A DNA stretch of 64,000 nt from Flavobacterium sp. LC2016-12 (lineage in GTDB: Bacteria > Bacteroidota > Bacteroidia > Flavobacteriales > Flavobacteriaceae), in assembly GCF_015351595.1 (NCBI RefSeq), contig NZ_JADKPT010000006.1, forward strand, positions 1 through 64,000. Reading direction: 5' to 3'. Of this stretch, positions 17,558 through 27,070 are shown one piece after another. The notes beneath the pieces are model-generated. The model did no database searches, had not been told where the DNA came from, and saw only the letters and a program-made list of their open reading frames with translations. A program made the position numbers and the translations under genes. Positions within the stretch are counted from its first letter, which is position 1. Each line of letters begins with the position of its first letter.

Positions 17558-18057
17558 TGAATAACAAGAAAATCAAAACTATGGAAACCATGATGAATGT
17601 ATTGATTCTTTTCATGCTTTTTTTAAGCAGAGAAGCAAAAGCGCAGACCAATAGTGAAGTTTTAAAAATGGATGTTTTAAAAACAGAAATCATGAAGATG
17701 GACAGTTTATTATTTGATGTTTCGTTCAATCAATGTGATGCTGCACTTTTCAAAAAAATAATAGCTGATGATATAGAATTTTACGACGATCGTTCCGGAT
17801 TAAACACCTCCAAAGGAAATGAAATAAAATCATTACTGGATAAATGTGGAAGATCTGAGACACTGACCAGAAAATTAAACTCCTGTACCATAGATAAATT
17901 AGGTGATTTTGGAGCCGTACAAATTGGCGAACACACTTTCTATGTTGATGGAAAGCCTAGCGGAACTGGCAAATTTGTTCATATTTGGGAGAGAAAAGAC
18001 AAAGATTGGGTTTTGAAAAGAATTGTTAGTTATGAACATAGAGCTATTAAAAAATAG
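17557..18057 (+). CDS. Secreted NTF2-like (DUF4440) protein
   Basis: A 166-aa exported single-domain protein. A hydrophobic segment (MNVLILFMLFLSREAKAQ) gives a signal peptide cleaved near residue 30. MKMDSLLFDVSFNQCDAALF parallels MSKDSLLFNVGFNTCDSSQF at the N-terminus of the preceding hydrolase, and both end in a VWxLRR/VLKR-then-SYxH strand. It is therefore a paralogue of that domain. Its start overlaps the preceding stop (TAATG), indicating coupled translation; an alternative ATG is at 17581. Function unknown; possibly ligand binding. Confidence 0.8.
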   Translation: MNNKKIKTMETMMNVLILFMLFLSREAKAQTNSEVLKMDVLKTEIMKMDSLLFDVSFNQCDAALFKKIIADDIEFYDDRSGLNTSKGNEIKSLLDKCGRSETLTRKLNSCTIDKLGDFGAVQIGEHTFYVDGKPSGTGKFVHIWERKDKDWVLKRIVSYEHRAIKK

Positions 18058-18068
18058 CTCTTTTTTTT
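18041..18068 (+). terminator. Terminator overlapping the end of the DUF4440 gene
   Basis: GAGCTATT pairs with AATAGCTC across a 4-nt loop, followed by eight T. The stem includes the last codons and the TAG stop of the gene. Confidence 0.9.
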
Positions 18069-18283
18069 GTCCCATTTATTATTTTTTAAAGAAATACAAA
18101 AAAAAGTAGATTGCTATGAAACCAAATCGCTTTTGAATCGTCTAACAAGAATCGAACGCGAATATCATCATCATTTTTAATTTGTACATTCGTATAACAA
18201 ATTAAAATTCAGATAATTAAACAGTTTCAATCATCAATCAAAAAATCAAACAACGAATCATTAATCTTAATCAATAATCATCA

Positions 18284-19738
18284 ATGACCATGAACAAATC
18301 AATCAAACTTATTGCGGTGTGTTTTATAGCCACACTGTATACTTTTAGCGTTGTAGCGCAAGACAAAGCAAAAAAAATCGATCAGCTTTTAAGTAAATAC
18401 AACGAATACGGGCAATTTAATGGAACTGCTCTAGTATCTGAAAACGGAAAAGTCATTTTCAAAAAGGGATATGGTTCTGCCAATATGGAATGGAATATTC
18501 CAAACCAACCCGACACTAAATTCAGATTAGGCTCTATCAGTAAACAATTTACAGCTTTCTTACTTGTTAAACTGGCCGAAGAAGGAAAACTAAAACTTGA
18601 TGTTCCAATTACCACTTATCTACCCGCTTACCCAAAAGCAAACGGTGATAAAATAACGATTCATCATTTATTAACGCATACTTCCGGAATTCCAAATTAT
18701 ACTTCGGCTCCTAATTTCTTCAAAGAAAAAAGTAGGAACCCCTATACTCCTGAAGAATTAGTAAAGACATTTTCGAGTTTACCACTTGAATTTACACCAG
18801 GCGAAAAATTTAATTACAGTAATTCCGGGTATTTTTTATTAGGCTATATTATTGAGAAGGTTTCAGGGAAAACCTATGAGCAATATTTACAAGAAACCAT
18901 TCTAACGCCATTAAAAATGGTTAATACAGGATACGATCACAGCGAAATTATTCTAAAAAACAGAGCTGCTGGTTATGAAAAACAAGGTAAGAAAATCGTT
19001 AATTCTGCTTATTTAGACATGAGCATTCCGTATGCGGCAGGATCTTTATACTCAACTGTTGAAGATTTGTACCTTTGGGACCAGGCGCTTTACACGACTA
19101 AATTACTTTCGGAAAAATCTACGGAATCCTTGTTCAAACCTTATATAAAAGCCGGAGGTGGTTCTTACGGGTACGGATGGTTTTTAGAAGAAGCTCCAAA
19201 CGGAGACAAAGCTAAATTGAAAATTATTGAACATGGAGGAGGCATTAACGGATTTAATACCATTATTTCCAGAGTTCCTGTAGATAAGAACTTAGTCGTT
19301 TTATTAAATAATACTGGCGGAACAATTTTAGGTGAAATGAACGAGAGTATCAGAGCTATTTTATACAATCAGCCTTTTAATGAACCTAAAAAATCACTAG
19401 CACTTGACCTTTTAGATGTTTATTCAGAAAACGGAGCAATCGCGGGTACAGAGCTTTATAAAAAATTGAAAAAAGATCCTACCTTTGCTATTAAAGAAAC
19501 CGATATAAATAGAGTTGGGTATGTATTATTACAAAATGGAAAAAAGAAAGAAGCTATAGAAGTTTTTAAAATCAATGTCGAAAACTTCCCAAAATCCGGC
19601 AATGTTTATGATAGTTTGGGTGAAGCTTATTTAGCAGATGGAGACAAAAATCTGGCTATTGAAAATTACACTAAATCTGTTGAACTGGACCCACAAAATG
19701 AAGCAGGAAAAAAGGTTTTAGCAGAAATTTCAAAATAG
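18284..19738 (+). CDS. Secreted serine hydrolase (beta-lactamase fold) with C-terminal TPR
   Basis: A 484-aa exported protein. The signal peptide ends near VVAQ (residue 25). The class C beta-lactamase-like domain spans about 30-365, with SISK (nucleophile Ser84, Lys87), YSN in NYSNSGYFLLG and HGG in EHGGGINGF. TPR units follow (about 400-480, SGNVYDSLGEAYLADGDKN). Such proteins are peptidases or esterases acting on peptidoglycan-like or small substrates; which one cannot be told. A second ATG two codons in is an equally possible start. It has its own 226-nt upstream region. Confidence 0.88.
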   Translation: MTMNKSIKLIAVCFIATLYTFSVVAQDKAKKIDQLLSKYNEYGQFNGTALVSENGKVIFKKGYGSANMEWNIPNQPDTKFRLGSISKQFTAFLLVKLAEEGKLKLDVPITTYLPAYPKANGDKITIHHLLTHTSGIPNYTSAPNFFKEKSRNPYTPEELVKTFSSLPLEFTPGEKFNYSNSGYFLLGYIIEKVSGKTYEQYLQETILTPLKMVNTGYDHSEIILKNRAAGYEKQGKKIVNSAYLDMSIPYAAGSLYSTVEDLYLWDQALYTTKLLSEKSTESLFKPYIKAGGGSYGYGWFLEEAPNGDKAKLKIIEHGGGINGFNTIISRVPVDKNLVVLLNNTGGTILGEMNESIRAILYNQPFNEPKKSLALDLLDVYSENGAIAGTELYKKLKKDPTFAIKETDINRVGYVLLQNGKKKEAIEVFKINVENFPKSGNVYDSLGEAYLADGDKNLAIENYTKSVELDPQNEAGKKVLAEISK

Positions 19739-19768
19739 TAAAATAATAAACCTCAAAAATTACAAAAC

Positions 19769-19815
19769 AACTTCGATAGTGCCAATTTAAAACGGTATTA
19801 TCGAAGTTTTTTTGT
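19769..19815 (+). terminator. Terminator of the serine hydrolase-TPR gene
   Basis: AACTTCGATA (19769-19778) pairs with TATCGAAGTT (19799-19808), followed by seven T. The 20-nt loop holds an additional short pairing. Confidence 0.75.
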
Positions 19816-19895
19816 TACAATTTCTAACAATGAAGTTTGATAATTTATCTTAAAAAATATTATTTTAGCACTGCCCAAAAACATTAAAATAACCT

Positions 19896-20345
19896 ATGAA
19901 AAATCTAAGAAAGCATGCCTTTTTGGCATCAGTGCTATGCCTGTTTGTTACTAATATTTGTATTTCTCAAACCAACCCGCCACCGCCGGCCATGCCGACG
20001 CAACAAAATAAAATTATCGTTGATAAAATTATCGAAGCAGCTCATTACAAAACCTATGTTATTGATTATTGTCTCACTAAAATAAATGAGGCTTCCGCCA
20101 AAGAAGGCTGGAACGAGCAAAAAGCAATGGAAATTACAGAAAGTATCAACTACAAAAATTTCAGAGACGCTATCTACAATATTTTTGCTTTTTATGACGA
20201 AGTCGAATTAGAGACTTTATTAAAAGCCTATGAAAAAAATACTGCTTATCAGACCACGAACATTATGACAACAAATAAAGTGTTGCTTAATAATCTGAAT
20301 ATTTTCGCAAATGACATTGTTAAGGGGAAGTATATCTCTAAATAA
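19896..20345 (+). CDS. Hypothetical secreted protein
   Basis: A 149-aa protein with a signal peptide (residues about 1-25, ending CISQ) and then a short proline stretch (TNPPPPAMPTQQ). The mature part is mainly helical, with YKTYVIDYCLTKINEASAKE and NFRDAIYNIFAFYDEVELET. I do not recognise a family. It carries one cysteine in the mature region. It is preceded by a terminator and followed by a bidirectional one, so it is monocistronic. Confidence 0.7.
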   Translation: MKNLRKHAFLASVLCLFVTNICISQTNPPPPAMPTQQNKIIVDKIIEAAHYKTYVIDYCLTKINEASAKEGWNEQKAMEITESINYKNFRDAIYNIFAFYDEVELETLLKAYEKNTAYQTTNIMTTNKVLLNNLNIFANDIVKGKYISK

Positions 20346-20410
20346 AGGTTCAAAGTTGCAAAGGAGCAAAGGTTCAAAGGTTTTTAAAACGAAAACTTTG
20401 AACCTTTTTT
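20344..20410. terminator. Bidirectional terminator, hypothetical gene and penicillin acylase
   Basis: AAAGGTTCAAAGTT (20344-20357) pairs with AACTTTGAACCTTT (20394-20407), followed by T. A third copy of AAAGGTTCAAAG lies in the loop, and TTGAAACTTGAAAC words follow at 20415-20445, showing overlap with a common intergenic repeat. Confidence 0.75.
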
Positions 20411-20445
20411 CGAAACTTGAAACTTGAAACAATCAAAACTTGAAA

Positions 20446-22836
20446 CTATTTTTTACTCGGTTTCAGAATTAACTTCGTCGATGTTTTTATTATTTCTTCT
20501 TTATTTAATTTCATTTTTCTGAATTTTCCGGCGTTAAACATTTCGGCCTGATCGTGATAATGTTCGCTAAATGGGTTGCCAGATTGTCCTGTTGGAATAA
20601 TGCTCCAGCTGTTTTCAATATCAGAGAAATCTACTACTCTTCTGGTCGAAGGACCGCCTTTTACGTAATATTTCCCTTCATCATTAAAACCAAAAAACTG
20701 GTTGTTAATTACTTCATTTGATCCGGGAGCGGCGAATGGTCCAACATTAAATAATTTGCGAAGTGCAGCTACTTTTCCTAACGGATGTTCGTGTTCGACA
20801 GTATGAACTTTTCCCCAATTCCAGTCTGCAATTGTATTGCCTAATTGCGTTGTAAGTTGTGAAACGGCTTCATGAAACGATTTTGAAACAATATGATTTC
20901 TGGTTTCTTTTACATTTTTAGTTTTGATATTATCCCACCAAAGTGAATTCACATTAACAATTTGTCTCGCAATAATTTGTTTCCCTAAGTGTGTTCCAAG
21001 AAATATAGTAAAATCTTCCTTGCCCATTTCGTCTTCAAAAGTATTTTTCAAATACAAGTAAATCCATTTGTTGTAAATCGTTGGCGCAACATCTTCCAGA
21101 TTCGTAGTTCCTTTCCATGCTTTCAAAACATTTAGCACTTCTTTTTCTTCAGCTGAAATCTTCTTAGCATCCAGATTTTCAATTAAATTCTGAACAACTC
21201 CAGTCGCAACAGAAGAAGTATTATCAAAAATCATTTTACTAATAGTTTCTTTGTCCCAGTCCGATTTCGCATCCATTAAACTTGAAATTCTTTTGGCGCG
21301 ATCTTCAGGTAAATAATAACCAGGATACAAATAACCATCAACAGCTTCCGGTTGATTATTGGCTGAATATACATAACCCCATTTCGGATTTTCAGCTGAA
21401 GGGTTTTTAGTGAAATCTAAATATTCCGTTATATCATCTTTTCCACTGGCACCATCTAAGATAAAAAATGAATTTACTCCTTTATTGTGTTTATAAAGCG
21501 TTCCTGTAGCCCACCAAGCCACATTTCCTTTGGCATCTCCATACATTACATTCAATCCCGGAGCAGCAACCAATTGTACTGCTTTTCTAAAATCGTCTTT
21601 ACTTTTCGCGTGCGAAAGTCCGTACACCGCATCCAGAATCTGAATGGGTTGTTGGGTATAAATCCACGACATTGCGATTGGTTTTTTGCTTTTTAGGTTT
21701 GCTAGCAAATCATTCATTATTGGTCCGTGTCGGCTTGATTTAACCGTCAAAACCACATCTGAAGTGTCTTTTATTTTAATGATCTTCTTTCTCGATTCAT
21801 AAGCTGCAAAACCCGTTGGTGTTTGATATTGATTGGCATCATTGGCTTTGTTTGTTTCCTGATAAAAATCGATATCATCATTTTCAAACATCGTCAATCC
21901 GTAAGCATACTCGCGATTGTGTGCCAATAAAGGAAATGGAGTTCCAGCCAGATAACAGCCATACAATTCATGATCTGGTGTTACAATATGTGCTTCATAC
22001 CAGGTAGCAGGCTGCGAAAACCCAATATGAGGATCATTCGCAAAAATAACTTTTTTGTTCTTTGTTCTATTTGGCCCTACTACCCAACTATTACTACCAA
22101 CAAATGGCGGTATTGGAGATTTATCCAACAAACTGGCAATTGATTTTGAAATCTCGGCATATTCTCCCAAATTCTCTTTTGAGCTTTTGATTTTGGTCGT
22201 ATTAAATTCTCCTTCAATTCCTAAATCTTTCAAATATTCTGCGCCGTATTTCGCACGGATATCTGTCAATAATGGATCTGTTTTTTGAGCCATCGCAAAA
22301 CTGAAAGACATGTATCCAAAAATATTATAAACGTCTTTTATCGTAAATTTTTCTTTTTTCACACCTACCAAAGTAAACTCGATTGGTGTTATACCTTCCT
22401 CCAAATATTCATTTATTCCATCCAGATAGGCCAACGTCAATTGATAACTCGGACTATTTTTATCTAATTTGGCAATGGCTTTCGCCGAAGCTTCTCCAAT
22501 ACCAATTCCGGAGAAAAACATATCATTCTTAAGCGCAACCGATCCGAATATTTCTGATAATCTTCCTGGTGCAATTCTGCGAAGCAATTCCATTTGCCAC
22601 AATCTTTCCTGCGCATGTACATACCCCAAAGCTGTCATCGCATCTTTTTCAGTACCAGCATAAATATGAGGCACACCAAAGTCATCAAAATAAACTGTGG
22701 TTTCTTTCTGCAGATTTTTCAACTGTAATTCACCTTCATATTTAGGTTTCAAATGAAAAATATAGGCACATAAACCTATTCCTAAAAGGACAATTATAAT
22801 TACTAAAACCAACAGTATTTTTTTAATTTTCTTCAT
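20446..22836 (-). CDS. Penicillin acylase family protein
   Basis: A 796-aa Ntn-hydrolase precursor. An N-terminal membrane helix (about residues 6-28) anchors or exports it. The alpha part precedes the autocatalytic cleavage site G247-S248 in PPFVGSNSWVVGP, where Ser248 becomes the N-terminal nucleophile. The beta part contains ANDPHIGFSQPATWYEAHI, HGP and QPEAVDGYLYPGYYLPEDRA, all characteristic. Members hydrolyse amides such as acyl-homoserine lactones, penicillin G or peptides; the natural substrate here is unknown. Length fits the family (about 780-820). Confidence 0.92.
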   Translation of the reverse strand: MKKIKKILLVLVIIIVLLGIGLCAYIFHLKPKYEGELQLKNLQKETTVYFDDFGVPHIYAGTEKDAMTALGYVHAQERLWQMELLRRIAPGRLSEIFGSVALKNDMFFSGIGIGEASAKAIAKLDKNSPSYQLTLAYLDGINEYLEEGITPIEFTLVGVKKEKFTIKDVYNIFGYMSFSFAMAQKTDPLLTDIRAKYGAEYLKDLGIEGEFNTTKIKSSKENLGEYAEISKSIASLLDKSPIPPFVGSNSWVVGPNRTKNKKVIFANDPHIGFSQPATWYEAHIVTPDHELYGCYLAGTPFPLLAHNREYAYGLTMFENDDIDFYQETNKANDANQYQTPTGFAAYESRKKIIKIKDTSDVVLTVKSSRHGPIMNDLLANLKSKKPIAMSWIYTQQPIQILDAVYGLSHAKSKDDFRKAVQLVAAPGLNVMYGDAKGNVAWWATGTLYKHNKGVNSFFILDGASGKDDITEYLDFTKNPSAENPKWGYVYSANNQPEAVDGYLYPGYYLPEDRAKRISSLMDAKSDWDKETISKMIFDNTSSVATGVVQNLIENLDAKKISAEEKEVLNVLKAWKGTTNLEDVAPTIYNKWIYLYLKNTFEDEMGKEDFTIFLGTHLGKQIIARQIVNVNSLWWDNIKTKNVKETRNHIVSKSFHEAVSQLTTQLGNTIADWNWGKVHTVEHEHPLGKVAALRKLFNVGPFAAPGSNEVINNQFFGFNDEGKYYVKGGPSTRRVVDFSDIENSWSIIPTGQSGNPFSEHYHDQAEMFNAGKFRKMKLNKEEIIKTSTKLILKPSKK

Positions 22837-22950
22837 ATTTAAAACAATATTAGGTACAAATGATTCGATAATGATGTAACTTAAAGACGTAATCCTATAA
22901 GAACATCATTGTTTAAAAGTCTAAATTTATATTTAAAATCAATACAATAA

Positions 22951-24513
22951 ATGTCAATCTACAAAAAAATAGCGATCGGTGTAATTTCAATCTTTGTTTT
23001 TGTGCTTTTAATCAATTTCGGACTGAACTATTGGATTAAAAAACAGCTGCCGATTATTATTGAAGAAAAGAACAAAACGGCTTATAATATTAATTACGAG
23101 AAAATTGAAGTTTCACTTTGGTCGAGAAATATCTATGCCGAAACTTTATTGGTTCATCCAAAAAATCAATTGGAAAACAGCAAGATTAAAACTGGAATTT
23201 TTTCTAAAATTCAATCGATTACCATTAAACATTTCAATATTTGGGATTTGGCTTTTCGCGATGTTATTCAGGCTGAAAGTATCATTATTAACAAGCCCAG
23301 AGTCATTTTATATAAAAAGAATGATAAGCTTTTAAACAATAGCAAAAGCATTCGGACTGAAATTATCGAACCTTTCCGAAAAGTCGTTGCTGTTTCGAAT
23401 ATTTACCTGAACGACGGAAGCATTGATATTGTTTACTTAAAAAACAATAAACCGATTTTCAGTGTTAAAAACATTCTGCTGAAACTGGAAGGCATACTAA
23501 TCACAGATGCGACTTTAAAGCAAAAAATACCGATGCAGTTCGAAAAATACGTTTTGGTTTGCGATAGTTTATATTATAAACCAAATCAATTTTACAGAAT
23601 GGATATTGGTCAAATAAGCACGGAAAATAATTTTTTGAAAGTAAAGAATTTTTCGATGTTACCCGAATATAACCGAAAAACTTTTGTTCAAAAATTAGAA
23701 AAGGAAAAAGACATTTATACACTAAAAGTAGACTCAGTTCACATCAACAAAATGGATTGGGGATTTAAAAATGATCGTTTTTTCTTTAAAGCAAATTCGG
23801 TTGTAATGAATCATTTTGATGCGAATATTTATCGTGGAAAAATGCCAAAAGATGATTTAAGTAAAAAATATCTTTATAATCATTTATTGCGAAATCTTAA
23901 ATTTCCTTTACAAATTGATACTTTACAGGTTCTTAAATCGAAGTTAGTTTATGAAGAAGAAATGGATTTTTCTAAAGGTCCCGGGAAATTAAATTTTGAT
24001 CATTTTAATTTGCAAGCCACCAATCTACGAAGTGGTTTTGGTTTAAAAAAGACAGCTGACGTGAAAATCAAAGTCAATTGTCAATTCATGAAAACTTCGC
24101 CACTTAATGTTGACTGGAGTTTTAATGTTTTAGATCAAAAAGACAGTTTTCATATTCAGGGTGTTATTTCAAATTTTGACGTTACAGCCATGGGGCAATT
24201 CAGCAAACCTTATATGAATGCTTCCTTTACGGGAGTTTTCAATAAATACCGATTTAATTTTTATGGAAATGATAATATTTCAAAAGGAAATGCCTCTTTA
24301 GATTATGATGATTTAAAAGTTAAGTTATTCAAGAAAAAAAATCCTGAAAAAGAAGCGAAACTAAAATCTGCAATTGTTAATTTATTGGTCAAAAATGATT
24401 CAAAAGAAAAAGCCAAAACAGCTGATGTTGAGTTGGAACGAATTCAGGAAAAATCCTTTTATAATTTTCTATGGAGAAGCATTGCAGAATCGTTGAAGAA
24501 GATTTTGATTTAG
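22951..24513 (+). CDS. AsmA-like/DUF748-type membrane-anchored protein
   Basis: A 520-aa protein with one N-terminal membrane helix (about residues 5-27). A long beta-rich periplasmic region follows, lacking cysteine clusters or catalytic motifs. The opening (YNINYEKIEVSLWSRNIYAE) matches the beginning of AsmA-like lipid-transport bridge proteins, where a short segment introduces repeated beta strands. The C-terminal part (about 470-520) is helical and lysine-rich. The assignment rests on architecture. It is divergent from the penicillin acylase gene. Confidence 0.6.
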   Translation: MSIYKKIAIGVISIFVFVLLINFGLNYWIKKQLPIIIEEKNKTAYNINYEKIEVSLWSRNIYAETLLVHPKNQLENSKIKTGIFSKIQSITIKHFNIWDLAFRDVIQAESIIINKPRVILYKKNDKLLNNSKSIRTEIIEPFRKVVAVSNIYLNDGSIDIVYLKNNKPIFSVKNILLKLEGILITDATLKQKIPMQFEKYVLVCDSLYYKPNQFYRMDIGQISTENNFLKVKNFSMLPEYNRKTFVQKLEKEKDIYTLKVDSVHINKMDWGFKNDRFFFKANSVVMNHFDANIYRGKMPKDDLSKKYLYNHLLRNLKFPLQIDTLQVLKSKLVYEEEMDFSKGPGKLNFDHFNLQATNLRSGFGLKKTADVKIKVNCQFMKTSPLNVDWSFNVLDQKDSFHIQGVISNFDVTAMGQFSKPYMNASFTGVFNKYRFNFYGNDNISKGNASLDYDDLKVKLFKKKNPEKEAKLKSAIVNLLVKNDSKEKAKTADVELERIQEKSFYNFLWRSIAESLKKILI

Positions 24514-24534
24514 ATTTAAGCATATTTTCCACCG

Positions 24535-24586
24535 CGAATTCACGAATTTATTATTTACAATTCGTGAATTCGTGGCGATTTTTTTT
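24535..24586 (+). terminator. Terminator of the AsmA-like gene
   Basis: CGAATTCACGAATT (24535-24548) and its exact complement (24559-24572) form a 14-bp stem, extended by CACC/GGTG-like flanks and followed by eight T at 24579-24586. The cacgaattt word links it to the repeat at 62184-62313. Confidence 0.85.
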
Positions 24587-24672
24587 CATCCATGTTCATT
24601 TTAAACCTGACATTTATCAGGTTTTATAACAATCCTTTTTGCAACATTTGTTTTTATTTTAATTGAAAACAA

Positions 24673-26484
24673 ATGAAAAAAACACCCTTACATACTTTCC
24701 ATATTCCGGTTATGGGGCTTGCTTATACTATTGACAGCCCAATTAGAGTAGCGCAATATGGAATTTCATCGGTAATTTCGATTGCTGATGATGATCTGAT
24801 TGAGAAAATGCGTAATTTCTATAGCACGAAATTAAATCTTCCCTACGAAGAAATAAGCCAGAAATTTCATGATTATCGTGCGGAAAGAATTACATCCTAC
24901 CTAAATTTAGTAGATAAAATTGTCAAACAAAAATTTGAAAGTTTTAAAACTGAATTAGCTGAAAGTAAAAGTTCTGTAGAAAATTTCATGTCGATGTTAC
25001 CCAATACTTCAGACATTAAAAAAGGTTTTCAAAATTTACTGGAAGATGGAATTTCATTCAAAGAAAATATTCAGAATTATATTGAATCACATCTTTCTGT
25101 TGGAGAAATTGATGTGAATATCATGACGAAATTAGACAAGGATAATTTCATTAAAAATGAACAATTACCTCTTGAATTTAATGATGCACATGCAGCCTTA
25201 AGAGGTTTTGCAAACAGTAATCTTGAATCATCAGTGGTACTTTCTGCCGGAATGAATCCGAGACTTTACAGCTATTTTGAAAGTTTTCCAGATTTCTATC
25301 CGAATAAAAACAATCAACTTAAAAAGAAAATTATTTTAAAAGTAAGTGATTTCAGATCGGCTATGATTCAGGGCAATTTTTTAGCAAAAAAAGGACTTTG
25401 GGTTTCGGAATATCGAATCGAATCAGGGCTAAATTGTGGTGGACATGCTTTTGCAACCGACGGACTTTTGTTAGGAACCATTCTGGAAGAATTCAAACAG
25501 AAAAAAGAGCAATTAGTTCAATCGGCTCACGAATTAATGGTTAAAGCTTTACAGCAAAAAGGAGCGTCATTTCCCGATCAACCTTTAAATCTAAAAATTA
25601 CAGTTCAGGGCGGCGTTGGTACTTCTGAAGAACATGAATTTTTATTGGATACTTACAATGTCGACTCTGTCGGTTGGGGAACACCATTTTTATTGGTTCC
25701 AGAAGCCACTTCTGTCGATCAGACCACACGAAATTTATTGATCAAAGCCAAAGAAAGAGATTTATATTTAAGTCATATTTCGCCTTTGGGAGTTCCGTTT
25801 AATACTTTACATGGCACTACGAATGAAATTTTGAAACAGAAAAGAATTCAGGAAAACAAAGCCGGAAGCTCCTGTCCAAAAAAATTCCTTGCACTAAGCA
25901 AAGAATACGACCCGCAAGGAATTTGCACTGCTTCAAAAAAATATCAGGATATCAAACTAGCAGAATTAGCAAATATAAAAGAAGCCCTTTCCCCTGATGC
26001 CTTTGAAAAGTCAAAAATAAAAATCACAGAGAAATCGTGTTTATGTGTTGGCTTGGCGAATTCCTCTTATTTAGAAAATGATATCAAAATAAAAGGTCAG
26101 GCGCAAGGTGTTGTAATTTGCCCAGGACCCAATATGGCTTATTTTGACCAAGAAGTTTCTTTAAAACACATGGTAGAACACATTTACGGAAATAAGTCTG
26201 TTTTAAGGGCTAATAATCGCCCTAATCTATTTGTAAAAGAATTGAAAATGTATGTTGAATACTTTAGAAATGAAATTGAAACTATTTCGGGTGAAATTAC
26301 AACCAATCAGCTTAAGAAATTGAATAGCTTTAAAGCAAATCTTTTAGAAGGAATTGAATACTATCATAATTTGTTTGAATCCACTTTTTATTTTAAAAGT
26401 GAGACTGAAAAAATTAAATATCAAATTGATTTTTATAAACTGGAATTAACTTCCATAGAAATTCCTGTTCCTGAAATGGTATAA
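24673..26484 (+). CDS. Uncharacterised 603-aa protein, TIM-barrel-like with cysteine motifs
   Basis: I do not recognise a named family. The N-terminus (HIPVMGLAYTIDSPIRVAQY then ISSVISI) and a later segment (TVQGGVGTSEEHEFLL, then VDSVGWGTPFLLVPEATSVD, about residues 313-356) resemble the first strand and the phosphate-binding strands of FMN TIM-barrel enzymes such as nitronate monooxygenase or glutamate synthase. Between them is a helical insertion (about 60-170). Cysteines cluster in GLNCGGHAF, SSCPKKF, GICTAS, SCLCVG and VICPGP, which might bind a metal or Fe-S cluster. The C-terminal 100 residues are helical. No signal peptide; cytosolic. Confidence 0.75.
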   Translation: MKKTPLHTFHIPVMGLAYTIDSPIRVAQYGISSVISIADDDLIEKMRNFYSTKLNLPYEEISQKFHDYRAERITSYLNLVDKIVKQKFESFKTELAESKSSVENFMSMLPNTSDIKKGFQNLLEDGISFKENIQNYIESHLSVGEIDVNIMTKLDKDNFIKNEQLPLEFNDAHAALRGFANSNLESSVVLSAGMNPRLYSYFESFPDFYPNKNNQLKKKIILKVSDFRSAMIQGNFLAKKGLWVSEYRIESGLNCGGHAFATDGLLLGTILEEFKQKKEQLVQSAHELMVKALQQKGASFPDQPLNLKITVQGGVGTSEEHEFLLDTYNVDSVGWGTPFLLVPEATSVDQTTRNLLIKAKERDLYLSHISPLGVPFNTLHGTTNEILKQKRIQENKAGSSCPKKFLALSKEYDPQGICTASKKYQDIKLAELANIKEALSPDAFEKSKIKITEKSCLCVGLANSSYLENDIKIKGQAQGVVICPGPNMAYFDQEVSLKHMVEHIYGNKSVLRANNRPNLFVKELKMYVEYFRNEIETISGEITTNQLKKLNSFKANLLEGIEYYHNLFESTFYFKSETEKIKYQIDFYKLELTSIEIPVPEMV

Positions 26485-26490
26485 AAAAGA

Positions 26491-26520
26491 AACCCCGACT
26501 TAGAAATCTAAATCGGGGTT
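26491..26520. terminator. Bidirectional terminator, 603-aa gene and lipoprotein gene
   Basis: AACCCCGA pairs with TCGGGGTT, extended inward by CTTAG/CTAAA-type pairs, with T or A tracts on both sides. It lies between convergent genes. Confidence 0.9.
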
Positions 26521-26538
26521 TTATTTATTTTAAATTTT

Positions 26539-26964
26539 TTATTCTTTTTTCTTACTTCCATCGATTATAGCACCTGTACCGGCACCAACTCCGGCTCCTG
26601 CCAATCCACCAATAATGGCACCTTCACCTTTTTTCTTACTAATAATGGCTCCTGTTGCAGCACCCACTCCGGCACCAATTACAGCACCTTTAGCGGTTGA
26701 ACTCCAACCTTTCTTTTTAGTTGTTGTGGTTGTTGTTGCTGTTCCATCTTGTTGATGAACTACCACCACTTTTTGTGCTTCTACTTTCTGTTCTTCCTGG
26801 ATTTGTGCCATTTCTGTTTTCATGGAATCAATAACACGCTGTTTATTAATTTCAACTTTCATCGAATCAATACTGGCTTGTTTTGCTTTATTGATATCTT
26901 CTTTTCCCTGATTTTGACAAGAAACTATAGATAATGCGGCTAATACTATATATAAGGCTTTCAT
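26539..26964 (-). CDS. Glycine-zipper lipoprotein (YMGG-like)
   Basis: A 141-aa lipoprotein: the signal sequence ends at the lipobox SIVSC (Cys16). A charged, Lys/Gln/Glu-rich coiled region (about 18-75) and a TTTTTTKKK linker follow. The C-terminal glycine zipper (about 93-135, GAVIGAGVGAATGAIIS then GAIIGGLAGAGVGAGTGAII) probably inserts in or contacts membrane. Members are cell-envelope or stress proteins of unclear function. Confidence 0.85.
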   Translation of the reverse strand: MKALYIVLAALSIVSCQNQGKEDINKAKQASIDSMKVEINKQRVIDSMKTEMAQIQEEQKVEAQKVVVVHQQDGTATTTTTTKKKGWSSTAKGAVIGAGVGAATGAIISKKKGEGAIIGGLAGAGVGAGTGAIIDGSKKKE

Positions 26965-27070
26965 GATTGTAGTTTTAATGATTATACACTACAAAGTAAA
27001 GGAGATGTTATTTTTTGATGTTATATGATTTGGAAGAAAGCTTACAGAATTTCATGATTTATATTTTTAA

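Noticed and set aside
20344..20447. CRISPR-like array of TTGAAACTTGAAAC words
   Set aside because: The units are short, adjacent and without unique spacers. They are intergenic inverted repeats.
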